Assembly (NCBI RefSeq): GCF_024679095.1
Contig: NC_066553.1
Location: 7,656,376-7,720,375, forward strand
Source: Eriocheir sinensis
Taxonomy: Eukaryota; Arthropoda; Malacostraca; Decapoda; Varunidae
Reading direction: 5' to 3'
DNA: 64,000 nucleotides
Shown here: positions 1-13,066 of the stretch, in pieces
Position numbering within the stretch: position 1 is the stretch's first letter
Layout of the letters: each line of letters begins with the position of its first letter
Notes under the pieces: generated by a model
Databases searched by the model: none
What the model saw: the letters and a program-made list of their open reading frames with translations, nothing else
What the model was told of the DNA's origin: nothing
Program-made: the position numbers and the translations under genes

Positions 1-89
1 TATGCATCAGGTATCTTTGATGTGTAGAGGATGTGTCTATATAGCCTAGGACTCCCCGTTCCGTAATGTGTAGCGTACATTATGTTAGT

Positions 90-375
90 TTGTAAGGTAA
101 GTTGGGAGCATACACTTTTAGCTGCACGTGGCCGCGGTGCTCATCTCCGTACCACTGGCCCCTGAGCCTTTGCTGGGTGAATGTCCAATAACCCGGAACA
201 AAAGAATTATGCACCATCCCAGTTACCACAGTTTACCTTCTTCAGGTTTCCCCTGGTACCCATTTTTTGACGATCCCGGAAGAAAGGATGAACAGTTGGG
301 TAGGCTGCGCGCCGACTGCCAGGGCTGGGATTCGAACCCAGGACCGCATTGGTGGTTCTCTAGTGTACATGAATT
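90..375 (-). mobile_element. SINE-C copy 1 (tRNA-derived)
   Basis: This matches the copies at 23450-23757 and 49858-50150 in the same order of blocks. On the minus strand the head carries a polymerase III B-box-like GGTTCGAATCC (plus positions about 328-340). Next come the conserved blocks GTCGGCGCGCAGC, GGTAAACTGTGGTAAC and GAGATGAGCACCGCGGCCACG, and the 3' end is an ACTTACCTTAC-like tail. The open frame at 128-463 on the opposite strand is a by-product of this element and not a gene. The family assignment rests on comparison within this window. Confidence 0.7.
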
Positions 376-1197
376 TCAATTTGATTGTGAATTTTCAGTG
401 TCTGTGCCTTATATTACCGGTGTCTTGCGTTCAGTGAATTTACGTTCAATTGTTTTCTTTTAAGCTAACGCAATTAAATACGTTTTTTATTGTGTTTAAA
501 TAAGTGAGGCGACCTTCGTATGCAACATTTTTAGATTTTGTGCTTTGTATAACACTTTATTCCTAATGTGCCAGTGTTTGTGTCCGCTCCCCCCCTCACA
601 ATGAGACTGAACTCAATTGTTCCAGTGCTCTGTAAAACTGTCATTCCTTCATTCGAAATAACTTCCATTTTCACTAATGCTGAATATTTTGCAGAAACGA
701 TACCATTTTTTTTTCAATGACACTTTAGTTCCGTGTGCGTCAGTTGTTTCCGTGGACGTCGTCACGCCAGCGCCGCCTCCGCACGGTGCGGGGACTCTAG
801 CCTCCCACGCGGCGGAGCGGCGGCGGCCACGGCCCATACCAGGCTTGGAGGGCACTCACTCCGCCAGCCACTCTTAGCTCAAGGAACTCTCGAAAATCCT
901 CACATAGTTTAGCCAAAGTAATCCTGGCCGTGTACTTCCACGTCTCGCCAAAATAAAAACCAGTTAAGAGTGGGTGAGTATTTTCGTAATTTCTTCATAA
1001 GTGGATATTCCCGACGGCTGTGTGTGTGTCTGGAGTTCCGAGGCAAACTTGTCCGGTGTGTGTCACTTTTACGTGAGCCTCAGTCGAGGCTTAGGGAGCC
1101 TACACATTATTTACTTTTTTGACCATTTTTCCTCCCAGATATTAACGGCGGTCGGTGCCAGCGACGGCCTGCGCGAGAACTTCGTTTAATTGCATTG

Positions 1198-1202
<5 letters not shown>
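376..1202. other. unassigned; CpG-rich patch at about 740-870
   Basis: Mostly AT-rich single-copy-looking DNA. Positions 740-870 are distinctly GC- and CpG-rich, with several GCGGCGG-type words, and could be a decayed CpG island or a 5' UTR. I see no start codon in good context, no splice-flanked frame and no conserved protein motif. Confidence 0.4.
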
Positions 1203-1288
<86 letters not shown>

Positions 1289-1289
1289 A
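1203..1289. repeat. (AT)n microsatellite
   Basis: About 87 bp of alternating AT with a single TG interruption near the right end. Confidence 0.95.
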
Positions 1290-2599
1290 TGTACTTTTTT
1301 TTGTGAATTTAAGTGTTGGTCACTTTTATGCTGATAATCTTATCTCTTTAGGTTGAATATAATGAACGTTATAGTCTTTCAAAATTCAACATAATATACT
1401 CGGACTGTTATCCTTCTTTTATTATAAGTATCAAAGGCATAAACTTCTTTACTTGTTGTAAGCATTAGGTATCGATCCTCATGACAAGAACTTTCTGTTG
1501 ATAGCATTTAACTCTTACAATGGTCTCTAATGCAGGACGTTTTGAAACACTCTTCATTCATGTTACGGAGCTCAATATTGATCTGTAAAGAACTGTTCAT
1601 CTTTTACGCAAAGACTTAGCTGATTAGTAAATAAAAGGATTTAATGTGATTCGTCTCAAACAATCATGGAATACTCAAATTCGGTACATTCAAAAAGCTG
1701 AATCTGGAACAACAACATGACGTAAAAAAAGACGCCTGCTTGAAATAAGAACATGAGAAGAATGTCGAAACTCCGCCTGCTGGAGAGTCATCTTCACCCC
1801 TGCCTGCTGTCACCTTGTAGTCGTCCATCAAACAGTGACAAGAAGGTATTGACATCTCGCAGCGCACCGCCGAGCTCCTGCCGACCCCACCCATCCCCCG
1901 GCAGCCCCTGCATGCAAACGGCGGGGCAGCTCGTCTCACTCATGGTCAAACAATACTTAGACTGTAGTTTCACTCACCCGGCAATTGAAAAAAGAAGAGT
2001 CTTGTTCCTGTGTTCAGACTCGTTACCTACAACACTTTCCTAGAAGGTAAGGCTGGTGATGCATTACAGGTTCGTCCTCGCGTGCGGCCTGCTAATACCT
2101 GGCCTTCATCAGGTGAAGTCATGCCCGCGTGGCTGGACGTGCGTGAGCATGAAGTCATGAAGCCCTCAGCGACTGGCGCCTCGGTAAAGGTTTTTTGGCT
2201 GACAACGCATATTCAGTAATCCAGCCAGACAGAGCACACGGCTTCGAGGGCAGCACAGCACTACCAAGAACCATAGCTCAGTAACGTGCTAGCACGTCCT
2301 CCTTTACGAGGAATAAATATCGTGACGAATAGCTAAGCGACTGGGGGCTCAGGCTTATGGGATTTTTTTTTTCTGACCATCGCGTGCGAGCTTATGTACA
2401 ATATTCCTTTCTCTGCTGTTACCTGAATAGGTCCCAATAGGAGAGGGACGGTGGATGGCTCTTTACCAGACTATCCCTCCCCACACACAACAGGCGGGAA
2501 AGTAGAAGTAAAACGATACAACCCATTCCCACCTCTGTCAGCAGCCAGGAACAGGCCATCCTGACCAATCACGCCAGAATAGGCAATCCACCGCAAAAC

Positions 2600-2603
<4 letters not shown>
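1290..2603. other. unassigned, no recognisable feature
   Basis: Both strands were read. The short open frames at 1664-1939 and 1753-2043 overlap antisense to each other, lack recognisable motifs and are probably chance. Positions 1780-1960 are mildly GC-rich. Confidence 0.4.
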
Positions 2604-2646
<43 letters not shown>

Positions 2647-2650
2647 CGGT
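2604..2650. repeat. (TG)n followed by (CG)n
   Basis: About 34 bp of TG repeat runs into a short GCGCGCGCG tract. Alternating purine-pyrimidine of this kind is a classic Z-DNA former. Confidence 0.95.
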
Positions 2651-3590
2651 ATGTGAACGAAAGCAGGTGTGGATGGTGGTTGTGGCGTGGGTGGTGGTCG
2701 CGGTGTGGGTGGCAGCAGGTGGTCATCAAAATGAACTACCATTCGACTGTCCGTGGCCAGCGAAAGACGAATTCCCTGCCCCGGCTGACACCCTACATGT
2801 CATCCCTGAGTTAGCGTGACCCTCTCTTGTATCATTCCGGCAAACACTTTCTCCCACTATGCGGCTCCCCCGCTCCCCCAGAAAACAGTCTCGCTCCTAT
2901 GTGTAGTAGCTCTCTCCTTTATCTGGTAAATAATTATATAAAGAAAAGCTTCTAACTTCACAACGAACATTACGTTTTTTTACTTCACGCGCAAAATATC
3001 ATTTTTAGAAAAACATATCACGTACGAGCTAAAGTTCCTTGAATATCTCAATTAATAGTTCGCAACGACCCAACGAGTCACGAGAATACTAAAAGAAGTT
3101 CCCCTCTTAAAGTTGGGCGAAACAACATAAAGACCACTCTACCTCAGTGAGCAACTTTTCAATGAGCCGTGCACGAGGACCCGACACACCATGCACCAAC
3201 ACTTCGGAGGCGAGAGAGACACTGAAGCCCCGCCCGGCCGGCCACCTACCGCCCGTCCACCACCCGCCACCACCCTGCGCCGCGCCGCCCGCAGTCCGCC
3301 GCCCACTTTTCCCACATTCCAGGCTGCTCGCTCCCTGTAGGAATAAGCTAAAAGGAAGAGAGAAATCTACGGCATAAAACCCACCCAGGAGCCTTGGCTG
3401 ACATATTTCCGTGGCTGTGGAAGTAACAACAAATAGGATCGAGCGCCCTACTAACACACCTGACTTTTTTTTTCTTTACCTTCACGTGAAATATTAGTCA
3501 TCAATGTTTTCACTGAGCGATCGTTATTTTGGGCTCACAGAGATAAATGGGAATGTCTTTGGACCGATGAAGGGGTGGGTGGAGACTAGG
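2651..3590. other. unassigned; GC-rich island at 3170-3345
   Basis: Positions 3170-3345 are strongly GC/CpG-rich. On the minus strand there is a weak splice-acceptor-like TTATTCCTACAG ending near 3342 and a weak donor-like TGAG|GTAGAG near 3150. The frame between them is low-complexity Gly/Arg/Trp with no known domain. An exon or a CpG island is possible but not demonstrated. Confidence 0.25.
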
Positions 3591-3594
3591 GTTG

Positions 3595-3693
3595 TGTGGT
3601 GGTGGTGGTGGTGAGATCGTGATGGATATGGGGTGGGGGTGTATGGAGACTACCCCCCCCCCACCACCACCACCACAAACTCAACTACCACCA

Positions 3694-3733
<40 letters not shown>

Positions 3734-4140
3734 GTACGTGGCTATTGTAACCTGTTCGACAAAGTTAGCCTGTTTCATGTTTTCTTATCGCGAGGAGTTA
3801 CATAAATACATATAATCAAGGACGGGGAAAGGAGGGGTAGTTTGGCTGTTGTTTGCGTTGTTGTTGTTGTTGGTGGTGGTGGTGATGGTGGTGGTATTGC
3901 TGTTGTTATTGTCGTTGCCGTTGCTGACGACGAGGGTGCTGATTTTTGTTGTGTTGGTGATTGTCGTTATTATTATTTTTGTTGTTGTTGGTTCTTGTTG
4001 TGGTGGTGGTGGCGGTGGCGATAGCTGTGGTGGTGGTGCTTGTGGTGGTGACGGTGGTATGAGCAGTGACGGTGGTGGTGGTGGTGGTGGGACCTCTGGT
4101 GATGATGGTAGTTGCGGAGGGGATGGTGATGGTGTCGCCC
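3595..4140. repeat. low-complexity cluster: GGT, CCA, (TC)n, TTG/GGT
   Basis: A (GGT)n tract near 3598-3612 is followed by a C-run with CCA repeats (about 3653-3690), a pure (TC)n at about 3695-3731, and then about 290 bp of interrupted TTG/GGT/GAT trinucleotides (3850-4140). All open frames here translate repeats. Confidence 0.9.
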
Positions 4141-4352
4141 TATAATGATACATATTTTTGCTGTTGCTATGCGGTGAATATTTTCGTTGTGAGTCACTCG
4201 TACGGATATGAATGTTATCATAAAATCGTGGGAGGATGGCTGTGTGGGCAAGTTATCAAGGACTGCACGAAACATTAAAAAACATATCACGAGCATTCTG
4301 AAGAACTTTAGAATGGAGATGTTAAGCATGTATGGGAGGTTTTGAGTATAGT

Positions 4353-5872
<1,520 letters not shown>

Positions 5873-5921
<49 letters not shown>
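5873..5921. repeat. (AC)n microsatellite
   Basis: About 24 AC units without interruption. Confidence 0.95.
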
Positions 5922-6317
5922 ATACTCCTTTCTCACCCTACGTCTCATTCTCCCGTCTGGAAACATTTTCATCGCCTCATTCTTGTCAGTAAAGATACAA
6001 AGACGTGATTCATTTCACCTCATTTGCTCCTCCTCCCTGCCTTGCCCCAGCTCCCCTCTTTCCTTCCCCGCCAGCACCATGGACCCAAACAAGCCGGGCG
6101 AGGCGGAGCGCGGCTACTTAATCAACAGGGCCCAAGATTTTCCTTCCCCCTTGACGAGACAACGAGGGATAATAGAGGTGAATAATTAGTGCACTTCGCT
6201 ATACCTGTAAAATTATTTGCGATGACGTCACGCGAGCCTTAAACCCAGCCATCCTGTTATTAGCAGGTAAACAGCGTAGGGAGCAGCGCTCGATGGGAAA
6301 CGGGTAAGGTTATTATA
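5922..6317. other. unassigned
   Basis: Contains a consensus CRE-like TGACGTCA inside GATGACGTCACGCG at about 6220-6233. No other promoter element or exon was recognised nearby. Confidence 0.3.
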
Positions 6318-6377
6318 GTTATCATTATTATTATTATTATTATTATCATTATTGTTATTGTTATTCTTATTATTGTC

Positions 6378-6445
<68 letters not shown>

Positions 6446-6456
6446 TAGTAGTAGTG

Positions 6457-6493
<37 letters not shown>

Positions 6494-6704
6494 GGGGAGG
6501 AGGAGGAGTGGTAGTAGTGGTTTAGCAGTAGTTGTAGCGGTAGTAGTAGTAGTAGAGGTGGTAGTAGTGGTAGCAACAGTAGCAGCAGCAGTGGTAGTAG
6601 TAGTAGTAGTAGTAGTAGCAGCAGTAGTAGTATTTTTTATAGTAGTAGTAGTAGTTGTAGTAGTAGTAGTAGTAGGTAGTAGTTGTAGTAGTAGTAGGAA
6701 GTAG

Positions 6705-6736
<32 letters not shown>

Positions 6737-6742
6737 TGTCGG
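6318..6742. repeat. (TTA)n then (TAG)n trinucleotide arrays
   Basis: An interrupted TTA/TTG block to about 6444 changes into TAG/AGT repeats to about 6742. Both are imperfect, with many single-base interruptions. Confidence 0.95.
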
Positions 6743-6854
6743 CCACAGTCATTGGCGGGGTGGGGCCAATGAATTGCTTTGTGAAAGGATATGAGAAAAT
6801 ATACCGCTCACAACGCAACTCTAATAGATGGAGGCCAGTAAAAAAATAAAAAAA

Positions 6855-6870
<16 letters not shown>
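6743..6870 (+). mobile_element. short retroposon-like unit with A-run and (AGT)n tail, copy 1
   Basis: This block lies between two AGT arrays. It shares CAGTCATTRGCG, TGGGGCYAATGA, GATGGAGG and a terminal AAAAAAAGTAGTAGTAG with positions 40765-40895. An A-run followed by a simple trinucleotide repeat at one end is what a retroposon 3' tail looks like. The family is unknown. Confidence 0.45.
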
Positions 6871-7275
<405 letters not shown>

Positions 7276-7276
<1 letters not shown>

Positions 7277-7644
7277 TTGCTACTACTTCTACTATTACTA
7301 CTACGGAGTGGTGAATTAAGTGAGTGCGAAATAAGATCGTGCAGGGTTCGAATTAAGAACGCGTTCTAAATTGTTACCATGTGGAACTAGGTCCGTAAAT
7401 GTTTAAATATACGTATGCCTGCTGAAAGTTAGAACGTGTTAAATGGAACCAGGACCAAACCTACCCTGATGTGTACCTAACTGAATTTAAACACTTTACA
7501 CACAATCTCATTTCCAAGTCCTTGCTCAGAATTAGAAATAGGTTCATGGGAAACAAGTTCGCAAATTTTTCGAACATATTTTCACGAACCCATTTCTCAA
7601 ATTCTAGGACGAACTTGTTGACACGTACCACCTTCCCCTTCCCA
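7276..7644. other. unassigned
   Basis: AT-rich sequence between two trinucleotide clusters. No motif was recognised. Confidence 0.3.
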
Positions 7645-7720
7645 TTACTACTACTACTACAGCTACTACTACTACTACTACTACCACTACTACTACTACT
7701 ACTGCTACTATTACTACTAC

Positions 7721-7789
<69 letters not shown>

Positions 7790-7835
7790 TAATAGTAATA
7801 ATGATAATGATAATACTGCTGTTGGTGCTGCTATA
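7645..7835. repeat. (ACT)n then (AAT)n arrays
   Basis: An imperfect ACT array (7645-7720) joins a long AAT array (7722-7815). This mirrors the composition of the 6.3-7.3 kb cluster. Confidence 0.95.
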
Positions 7836-8185
7836 TTACTACTGTCCATGTTCTGGATAGCGACACAAAGCTCCGCCCACTATTTATATGATAGATAAAC
7901 AAGACGAAGAGGAAAACTTTTTTTTTTTGTCAGCAATAATGTGAAAAACAAGAGCATTACGCTAATGGGAAACATCAATATGCCTTCTGGAATATTCCTT
8001 TTTTTGTATTATTTGGGGCTTAGAAAGAAAATATATAGCTGAGGCATGACGGTGAAGCTGACAGCAGATATCCGAGGTGACAGTGTCATCTTAGGACCCC
8101 TAAGCGATTTTGCTGACTCAGGTTGGGGCACCGAGGGGGGGCGATAATTATTATACATCCCATAAGAACATAATGATTGGAAAGC

Positions 8186-8189
<4 letters not shown>
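7836..8189. other. unassigned
   Basis: No repeat or coding motif was recognised. Confidence 0.3.

Positions 8190-8267
<78 letters not shown>
8190..8267. repeat. (TC)n-(AC)n compound microsatellite
   Basis: About 27 TC units join about 12 AC units directly. Confidence 0.95.
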
Positions 8268-8268
<1 letters not shown>

Positions 8269-8271
8269 TAG

Positions 8272-8345
8272 TACTTTTTTTTACAGCAAAGGAGACAGCA
8301 CAAGGGCACAAAAAAAGGGAAACAACCATAAAAAAAAGCCCGCAA
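8272..8345 (-). mobile_element. LINE-BS 3' terminal fragment
   Basis: The plus-strand text (a T run, then ACAGCAAAGGAGAC, an AGGGCACAAAAAAAGG block, and AAAAAAAGCCCGC) matches the 3' ends of the LINE copies at 36015, 61535, 62484 and, inverted, 46995. Only about 70 bp of 3' UTR remains, so this is a severely 5'-truncated insertion. Confidence 0.7.
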
Positions 8346-8977
8346 GATCTTGTTTCCCTGTGTTTCCTGAGAAGGTTACTTAAAGCTTATGAATATCTTC
8401 CCTCCACCATCAGCACAGAGGTCAGGCGTCAATAGGAATATTTCACAGATATGATATAGAGAAATAAATGAATAAGGAACCGACATGAAGCGGAGTGATA
8501 ATTACTAAACTATGCTTCTCTATTTCTCGCTTCATCTACAGTGTAACATCCACCTGTTCTTGGTACTCAGATACGCACACACAACACCTAAACGCTGCAA
8601 GGTAATGATGAAACAACAGAAAGAAAAACGTCAAATAGCAAAACCGAGTAAGCTAGCGAGAAAAATGAGACTGGGAAGGTAGTGATGGCTAGGGAGTGTG
8701 GCCGCCATGCTAGGCTACGACGTAATGAGTCCGTAAATGGCTAAGTAATACTGAAACGAAAAAGAAATAAAAATGAAACACGTCGAAAATGAAAAGGTAA
8801 TGATAGATTTACATAGCATACTAAGCCAACATGACTTACGCATTGATAAATAAGAATAGATAGGGAAATACTATGAAACCTTACCGCGCTGTCCATCTAA
8901 CCCTGCCAGCGGCCACGTACATATCCCACCAACACCCTGAATTTATCTCCCTGTATTCTAGTCATCCTTGGGCTTAC
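8346..8977 (-). other. possible first intron (unassigned)
   Basis: No repeats or coding motifs were recognised. If the donor site at 8978/8977 is real, this is the start of the first intron of a minus-strand gene. Confidence 0.2.
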
Positions 8978-9130
8978 CTTTCACCTGGTCACCGCCACAC
9001 CGCGCCGATGTCTTGGCCTTCACGATGACGAGGACGAGGACCGCTCACGTTAAACGACACTCAAAAAAATAGATAAAATAGATCACTGACACCTGACGCG
9101 TTCTCCCGCTGCCGCTCGCCGCTGTGTCCA
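8978..9130 (-). other. candidate non-coding first exon ending at a consensus splice donor
   Basis: On the minus strand a GC-rich stretch ends in AAAG|GTAAGC, a near-perfect donor, with the exon's last base at 8978 and GT at 8977-8976. The stretch contains no ATG, so it would be 5' UTR. It lies directly downstream of the CRE/CCAAT/GC-box cluster at 9165-9225. The exon start is a guess, and the downstream exons would lie to the left, or outside the window. Confidence 0.3.
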
Positions 9131-9164
9131 AGCTTCGGGGCTTCACGCGAGCCGCCACGATGAC

Positions 9165-9225
9165 GTCACAGTTCACGCCAGCCACCAGCCAATCACAAGC
9201 TTCCGTTTCATCCCTGCCCCGCCTT
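9165..9225 (-). promoter_or_regulatory. candidate promoter: GC box, inverted CCAAT, CRE
   Basis: Read on the minus strand, about 60 bp contain GGCGGGGC (GC box, about 9215-9222), GATTGG (CCAAT box, about 9188-9194) and TGACGTCA (CRE, about 9170-9177). All lie just upstream of a GC-rich stretch with a splice donor. No TATA box is visible. The spacing suits a TATA-less housekeeping-type promoter. Single motifs like these occur by chance; the cluster is what is notable. Confidence 0.35.
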
Positions 9226-9505
9226 CGTGGTCACAGGGTTCGGTAGAGATTGTGATAATTCCAAACCTTTTCTTTTAAATATCCTTCATGTGATTTTGAT
9301 ATATTGCGAAAATTTAAGAGTAGCTACTTGATATCTTATACGAAGAACCATGTTGACAAAATTTAATGCAGTTGGAAGGGACGTGGGCAAAGGTTTCCAT
9401 GGCAATGATGTTGCTTATGTATGCTGCAGTAACGAAAACGGGAAAACCTTTTATAAGGGTATCTTCATTAATGTGTCTCACCGCCCCCCCCCACCCCTCC
9501 ACCTG

Positions 9506-9508
<3 letters not shown>

Positions 9509-9538
<30 letters not shown>
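9509..9538. repeat. (AC)n microsatellite
   Basis: About 15 AC units after a C-rich stretch. Confidence 0.9.
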
Positions 9539-9540
<2 letters not shown>

Positions 9541-9819
9541 CCCATACATTCGATCATATCTTCTCATAAATATATAGGCTACATACATCCTACTTTCTCT
9601 TCCTAAAGCTCAATCTAAGGCTGGATGTTGCGTCAATGCACACAGTGATATTACTTGCTCTCGTCACAACAATCAAAATTCTTCATCATTTCCTACAGTC
9701 TAGCTAAGACAATAGTCATACAGCCACTATATAGGTCTGTGATGTTTATCTCCCACCCAATTTTAACAATTAGGTAAAATTATTTGACTATCTGAATTCA
9801 AAAAGGAAACACATCTTGA

Positions 9820-11180
9820 CTCCCCTCGCTGAATCTCCGTCTAATGAGATGTCAGTGTTCACCACCAGCTTTGGGTTTTGTCCTCTTTCAATGACCGGCT
9901 TGGAGGACAAGCCTACAACTTTCCTCTCCTTAATAATCTATCGCAGCTAGTGCAGCATCTTACAAGTATCCTTGACCGCCTTGAAGAAACACACAACGCT
10001 CTATAACTTTTCTTAACATCAAGCGCTTTAGCTTATTATACTCAATTAGGCTTCTTCGATCACAACCTTATTTCCACATTCTATCCTGTCTCTCCTGTAC
10101 AAACTCTGTTCCCATCGAAGAGGCGGTGCTACTAACATTATGCTTCAGTCCGGTGGAAAGATCTGAGAGCAGTACTTTTTTGTTTCCCATGGAATGGTTA
10201 CTGCCTCCAGGTCAGAAAATTCTCTGTGTGCCCAGCCGATTACGGAGGTGATTGTCTCTGGGATGGAGACACATTCCACGCGTTGCCTCTGCTCCTCATG
10301 CTAAAATGATTTTTTCAATCACGTTTGTTCTCATGCTGTCAAAGATAGAGAGGCACCGCACAAAAGGGACCTGAGCCTTCTAGTTCCAGATACTCATTTC
10401 TTTTATTTAGTTTGGCTTTCATGGACGAAAATGGTCAAAATATTACTAACTCTAATCCGCCAGAGAGTTGTGGTACCTTGCCAAAAATATCTCCAGCAAT
10501 TTTTCTTCATCTTTCCCGCCCCTTTCTTATATAATCCTGACAGAAGTACAGCAGCCACCTCTATCTGTAATGCTGACCTCTTCTCGGACTTTATCTGAAA
10601 ATTCTACTCTACTAAAGTGGGCGTGTTCCTCTCATTCTCGCTCTTACTGTACTGTTTTTTTCATTTTTTTATTATGCCATTTCAGCCTAAATCATCAGAA
10701 GGCATTTGGACCCCAATGTTTATTAATGATCTTTCCAAAACGAACTGTTATATCCATTACAATGCTGATGACTCTGCTTTGCATACCTCAACATCCTTCA
10801 ACATCTCTGCTCCACAACTCATGATAACTGCTCCTCTAAAATTATTAACTACCTGTCTCCACCTTGCTGCACTAGACTTTTTATTTCATCCTATTTTCCT
10901 ACTTTATCTTGTTTCTTATTCCATTCCTGTCCAAACTCCTGATGCAAGAGTCTATTAATCATTATCTTCCTTCTCTCATTCCCTCGCTGATAAACTCTGG
11001 AGCAGCCTTCCTTTGTCTGCCTTTCATTCTTCCTACGACTTGTACACTTTAAGAGGGAAGTAGCAAAACAACTCCTCAAATGAATCTGACCCCCTTGCTT
11101 TAATATCCTCCGGTCCTCTGATTGTGAGAGCAGTATTAGCTGGGGGAGGGCTGTTCTCCTTCTGTTTCGCCCTTGAGATG
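9820..11180 (+). mobile_element. LINE-BS remnant (endonuclease to C-terminus), decayed
   Basis: Read across frames, this gives the order of a crustacean 'transposon BS-like' non-LTR element. First comes an endonuclease-like block with NNLSQLVQH and FFDHNLIS (the SDHNLI signature, about 10050-10080). An AKNIS linker follows near 10475-10500, then KAFGP near 10695. Next is the RT block FINDLSKTNC...NADDSALH near 10725-10785, where the catalytic YADD-type motif reads NADD. The last part is the C-terminal PDARV...SLIPSL region near 10940-10990. Most of RT between KAFGP and FINDL is missing. Many frameshifts and stops make it a dead copy. The short frames at 10468-10824 and 10617-10958 are pieces of it. 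Confidence 0.7.
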
Positions 11181-11269
11181 ACATTTTAACTGGAAAAAAA
11201 AACTCGTCTTATTCTATCAGATGTTGTGGATGACGCCTGAGGACTGCGCATTCACATGGTATACATATG

Positions 11270-11775
11270 AAAAACGAGAGGAAAGGGAGGACAAGGAAGG
11301 AAAGAGAAGAAAAGGAAGGGAAGGGAGAAGGAAAGGGAAGAGAAGGGAAGGTGAAGGAAGGGGAGAAGGGCAAGAAGAGGGAAAGGAAGGTAGGGAAAGG
11401 GAAAATAATTGAAAGGGAAGGCGAGGAAAAAAAGGGATGGGAAAGGAAGAGCACAGGGAAGGAAAAAGAAGGAATACAAGGGAAGAAGAGGGAAGGTAAA
11501 GTACTATAGAGTAAAGGACTATTAAATCTTGTATATATAAGTGAAAGAGATGGGGGAAGAGGGAAAGGAGAGGGAAGGGAAGGTAGGGAAAGGGAAAATA
11601 ATTGAAAGGGAAGGCGAGGAAAAGAAGGGATGGGAAAGGAAGAGCACAGGGAAGGAAAAAGAAGGAATACAAGGGGAGAAGAGGGAAGGTAAAGTACTAT
11701 AGAGTAAAGGACTATTAAATCTTGTATATATAAGTGAAAGAGATGGGGGAAGAGGGAAAGGAGTCGGCACAGGAA
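11270..11775. repeat. polypurine tract, about 500 bp, with a 193-bp internal tandem duplication
   Basis: The plus strand is almost entirely A/G, mostly GGAA/GGGAAG words. One segment at about 11389-11570 repeats at about 11582-11763 with very few differences, including a non-purine island (TACTATAGAGTAAAGGACTA). The offset is 193 bp. The five overlapping minus-strand frames rich in Phe/Leu/Ser/Pro are translations of this tract. Confidence 0.9.
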
Positions 11776-11804
11776 GGACTCGTATCCATGCAAGACGCAC
11801 TGGA

Positions 11805-12026
11805 CTCGTATTCTCAAACCTTTCGGCGCCCAATTACACATATTTAACAAGGCTTTCGCAGGCGTTTCGGGCATTTTCAGGGGTAGTTTAATGTTCCTGG
11901 TGGTTGTTCAACTCTTCTTCTGTACCATGAATGTGAAAAAAATCCTCATGATAGCCCGATTTATCTCCATTTTGACGTTTGAAAATAGTTAATATGCGAG
12001 GTGAAAACGTTTGAGAATACCGCCCC
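11805..12026 (+). mobile_element. MITE-D copy 1
   Basis: The ends are inverted copies: CGTATTCTCAAAC on the left and GTTTGAGAATACCG on the right. The core reads AAGGCTTTCGCAGG, a GGGCATTTTCAGGGGTAGTTT block, and CTTCTTCTGTACCATGAA, matching seven other copies in the window. There is no coding capacity. A non-autonomous DNA transposon is inferred. Confidence 0.75.
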
Positions 12027-12141
12027 TGGTCGACAAACACCGGATAGCCTCAGCAACACCAGTGGAGCGAGTGGAGAAATGCTGTGTTAGGAGGCGCTTC
12101 GTCGTGACTATTGTTTCATTGAATTCCTAGGATGCCTTTAA

Positions 12142-12357
12142 CCCGGTAGCAGCGACGGGCCAAATTTGTGGCTTTACCATGTACGAGCGACAGGCCAAAT
12201 TTTTGCCATGATATAAACTCCCAAAAAACAGATGATGCATAAATTGATCACAAATGCGTTGATATATATTATGAAATGGTTTGCGTGAGTGATGATTTTT
12301 TTCTCATTTTTCTCGCTTAGAGGGGCCTTAAGAAACATGGACCTCGCAGCTACCGGG
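12142..12357. mobile_element. piggyBac-like MITE flanked by TTAA
   Basis: A 216-bp element starts CCCGGTAGCAGCGA and ends with the inverted TCGCAGCTACCGGG. It is flanked on both sides by TTAA (12138-12141 and 12358-12361). TTAA target duplication with CCC/GGG termini is typical of the piggyBac superfamily. The interior is AT-rich and non-coding. Confidence 0.7.
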
Positions 12358-12421
12358 TTAAAGTGGATCAGTCATTACTAAATATGCCCCAAGGTACTGA
12401 TATTCCTACATACATATTATG

Positions 12422-12423
<2 letters not shown>

Positions 12424-12455
<32 letters not shown>

Positions 12456-13024
12456 TTACCTAGTTGTAATTTTACGAAGCCGGGGCTTACGCTCGTGTGG
12501 TCCCGTCTCGATATCTGTACTTGTCCAGTTTTTTTCCTTAAAGTTGTGCACACTCTTCGCCGATACTATACATCCTCACTTAGTCTGTTCCAAACCTCTA
12601 TGTTTCTTTGCGGGAAGCTATACTTTTTTATATCTCTTAAACATCTTCCTCTTCTCAATTTCTTACTGTGTCCTCGTGTATTGCTGGTGTTTCTTACTTC
12701 TCTTAGTAGTAACTCCTCGTTATCTACTTCTTACATTTTATTCCACAATTTATAAATTAGTATTAGGTCTCCCCTTTCTCTTCTTTGTTCTAATGTTGGC
12801 AGGTCCATTTCCTTTAACCTTTCTTCATATGACAATCCCTCCAGTTCTGGAACCATCTTCGTTGCCATCCTTTGTATTCTTTCTAGTTTTTTCACGTGTT
12901 TCTTCATATTGGGAGACCACACAGTTTCCGCATATTCCATCTTTGGTCTAATCATAGTGGTAATCATCTTTTTCATCATACCTTTATCCATATAGTGGAA
13001 TGCTATTCTTATATTTCTTACCAT
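12424..13024 (-). mobile_element. LINE 3' end (CR1/L2-like RT C-terminus) with (CA)n tail
   Basis: The open minus frame 13024-12731 encodes an RT C-terminal domain with the signatures IRPKMEYAETVWSP, KLERIQRMATKMVPEL and LPTLEQRRERGDLI. These are typical of the thumb/C-terminal region of CR1/L2-type LINE polymerases. After a shift of frame the text continues to SPGFVKLQLGKY and passes straight into a (CA)n run at 12453-12423, which looks like the element's 3' tail. The copy is 5'-truncated at 13024, next to another (GT)n tract. It is one of the better preserved LINE fragments here, so probably among the younger ones. Confidence 0.8.
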
Positions 13025-13066
13025 TCTGTGTGTGTGTGAGACTGAGTGTGTGTGTGTGTGTGTGTG

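Noticed and set aside
128..463. 111-codon plus frame as host gene
   Set aside because: It runs antisense through SINE-C copy 1.
3107..3457. Minus-strand exon in the GC-rich island
   Set aside because: Splice-like signals are weak and the product would be low-complexity; left as a possible CpG island only.
11209..11874. 221-codon minus frame resembling a multi-pass membrane protein
   Set aside because: Leu/Phe/Ser/Pro richness comes from the polypyrimidine strand; three frames are open in parallel.
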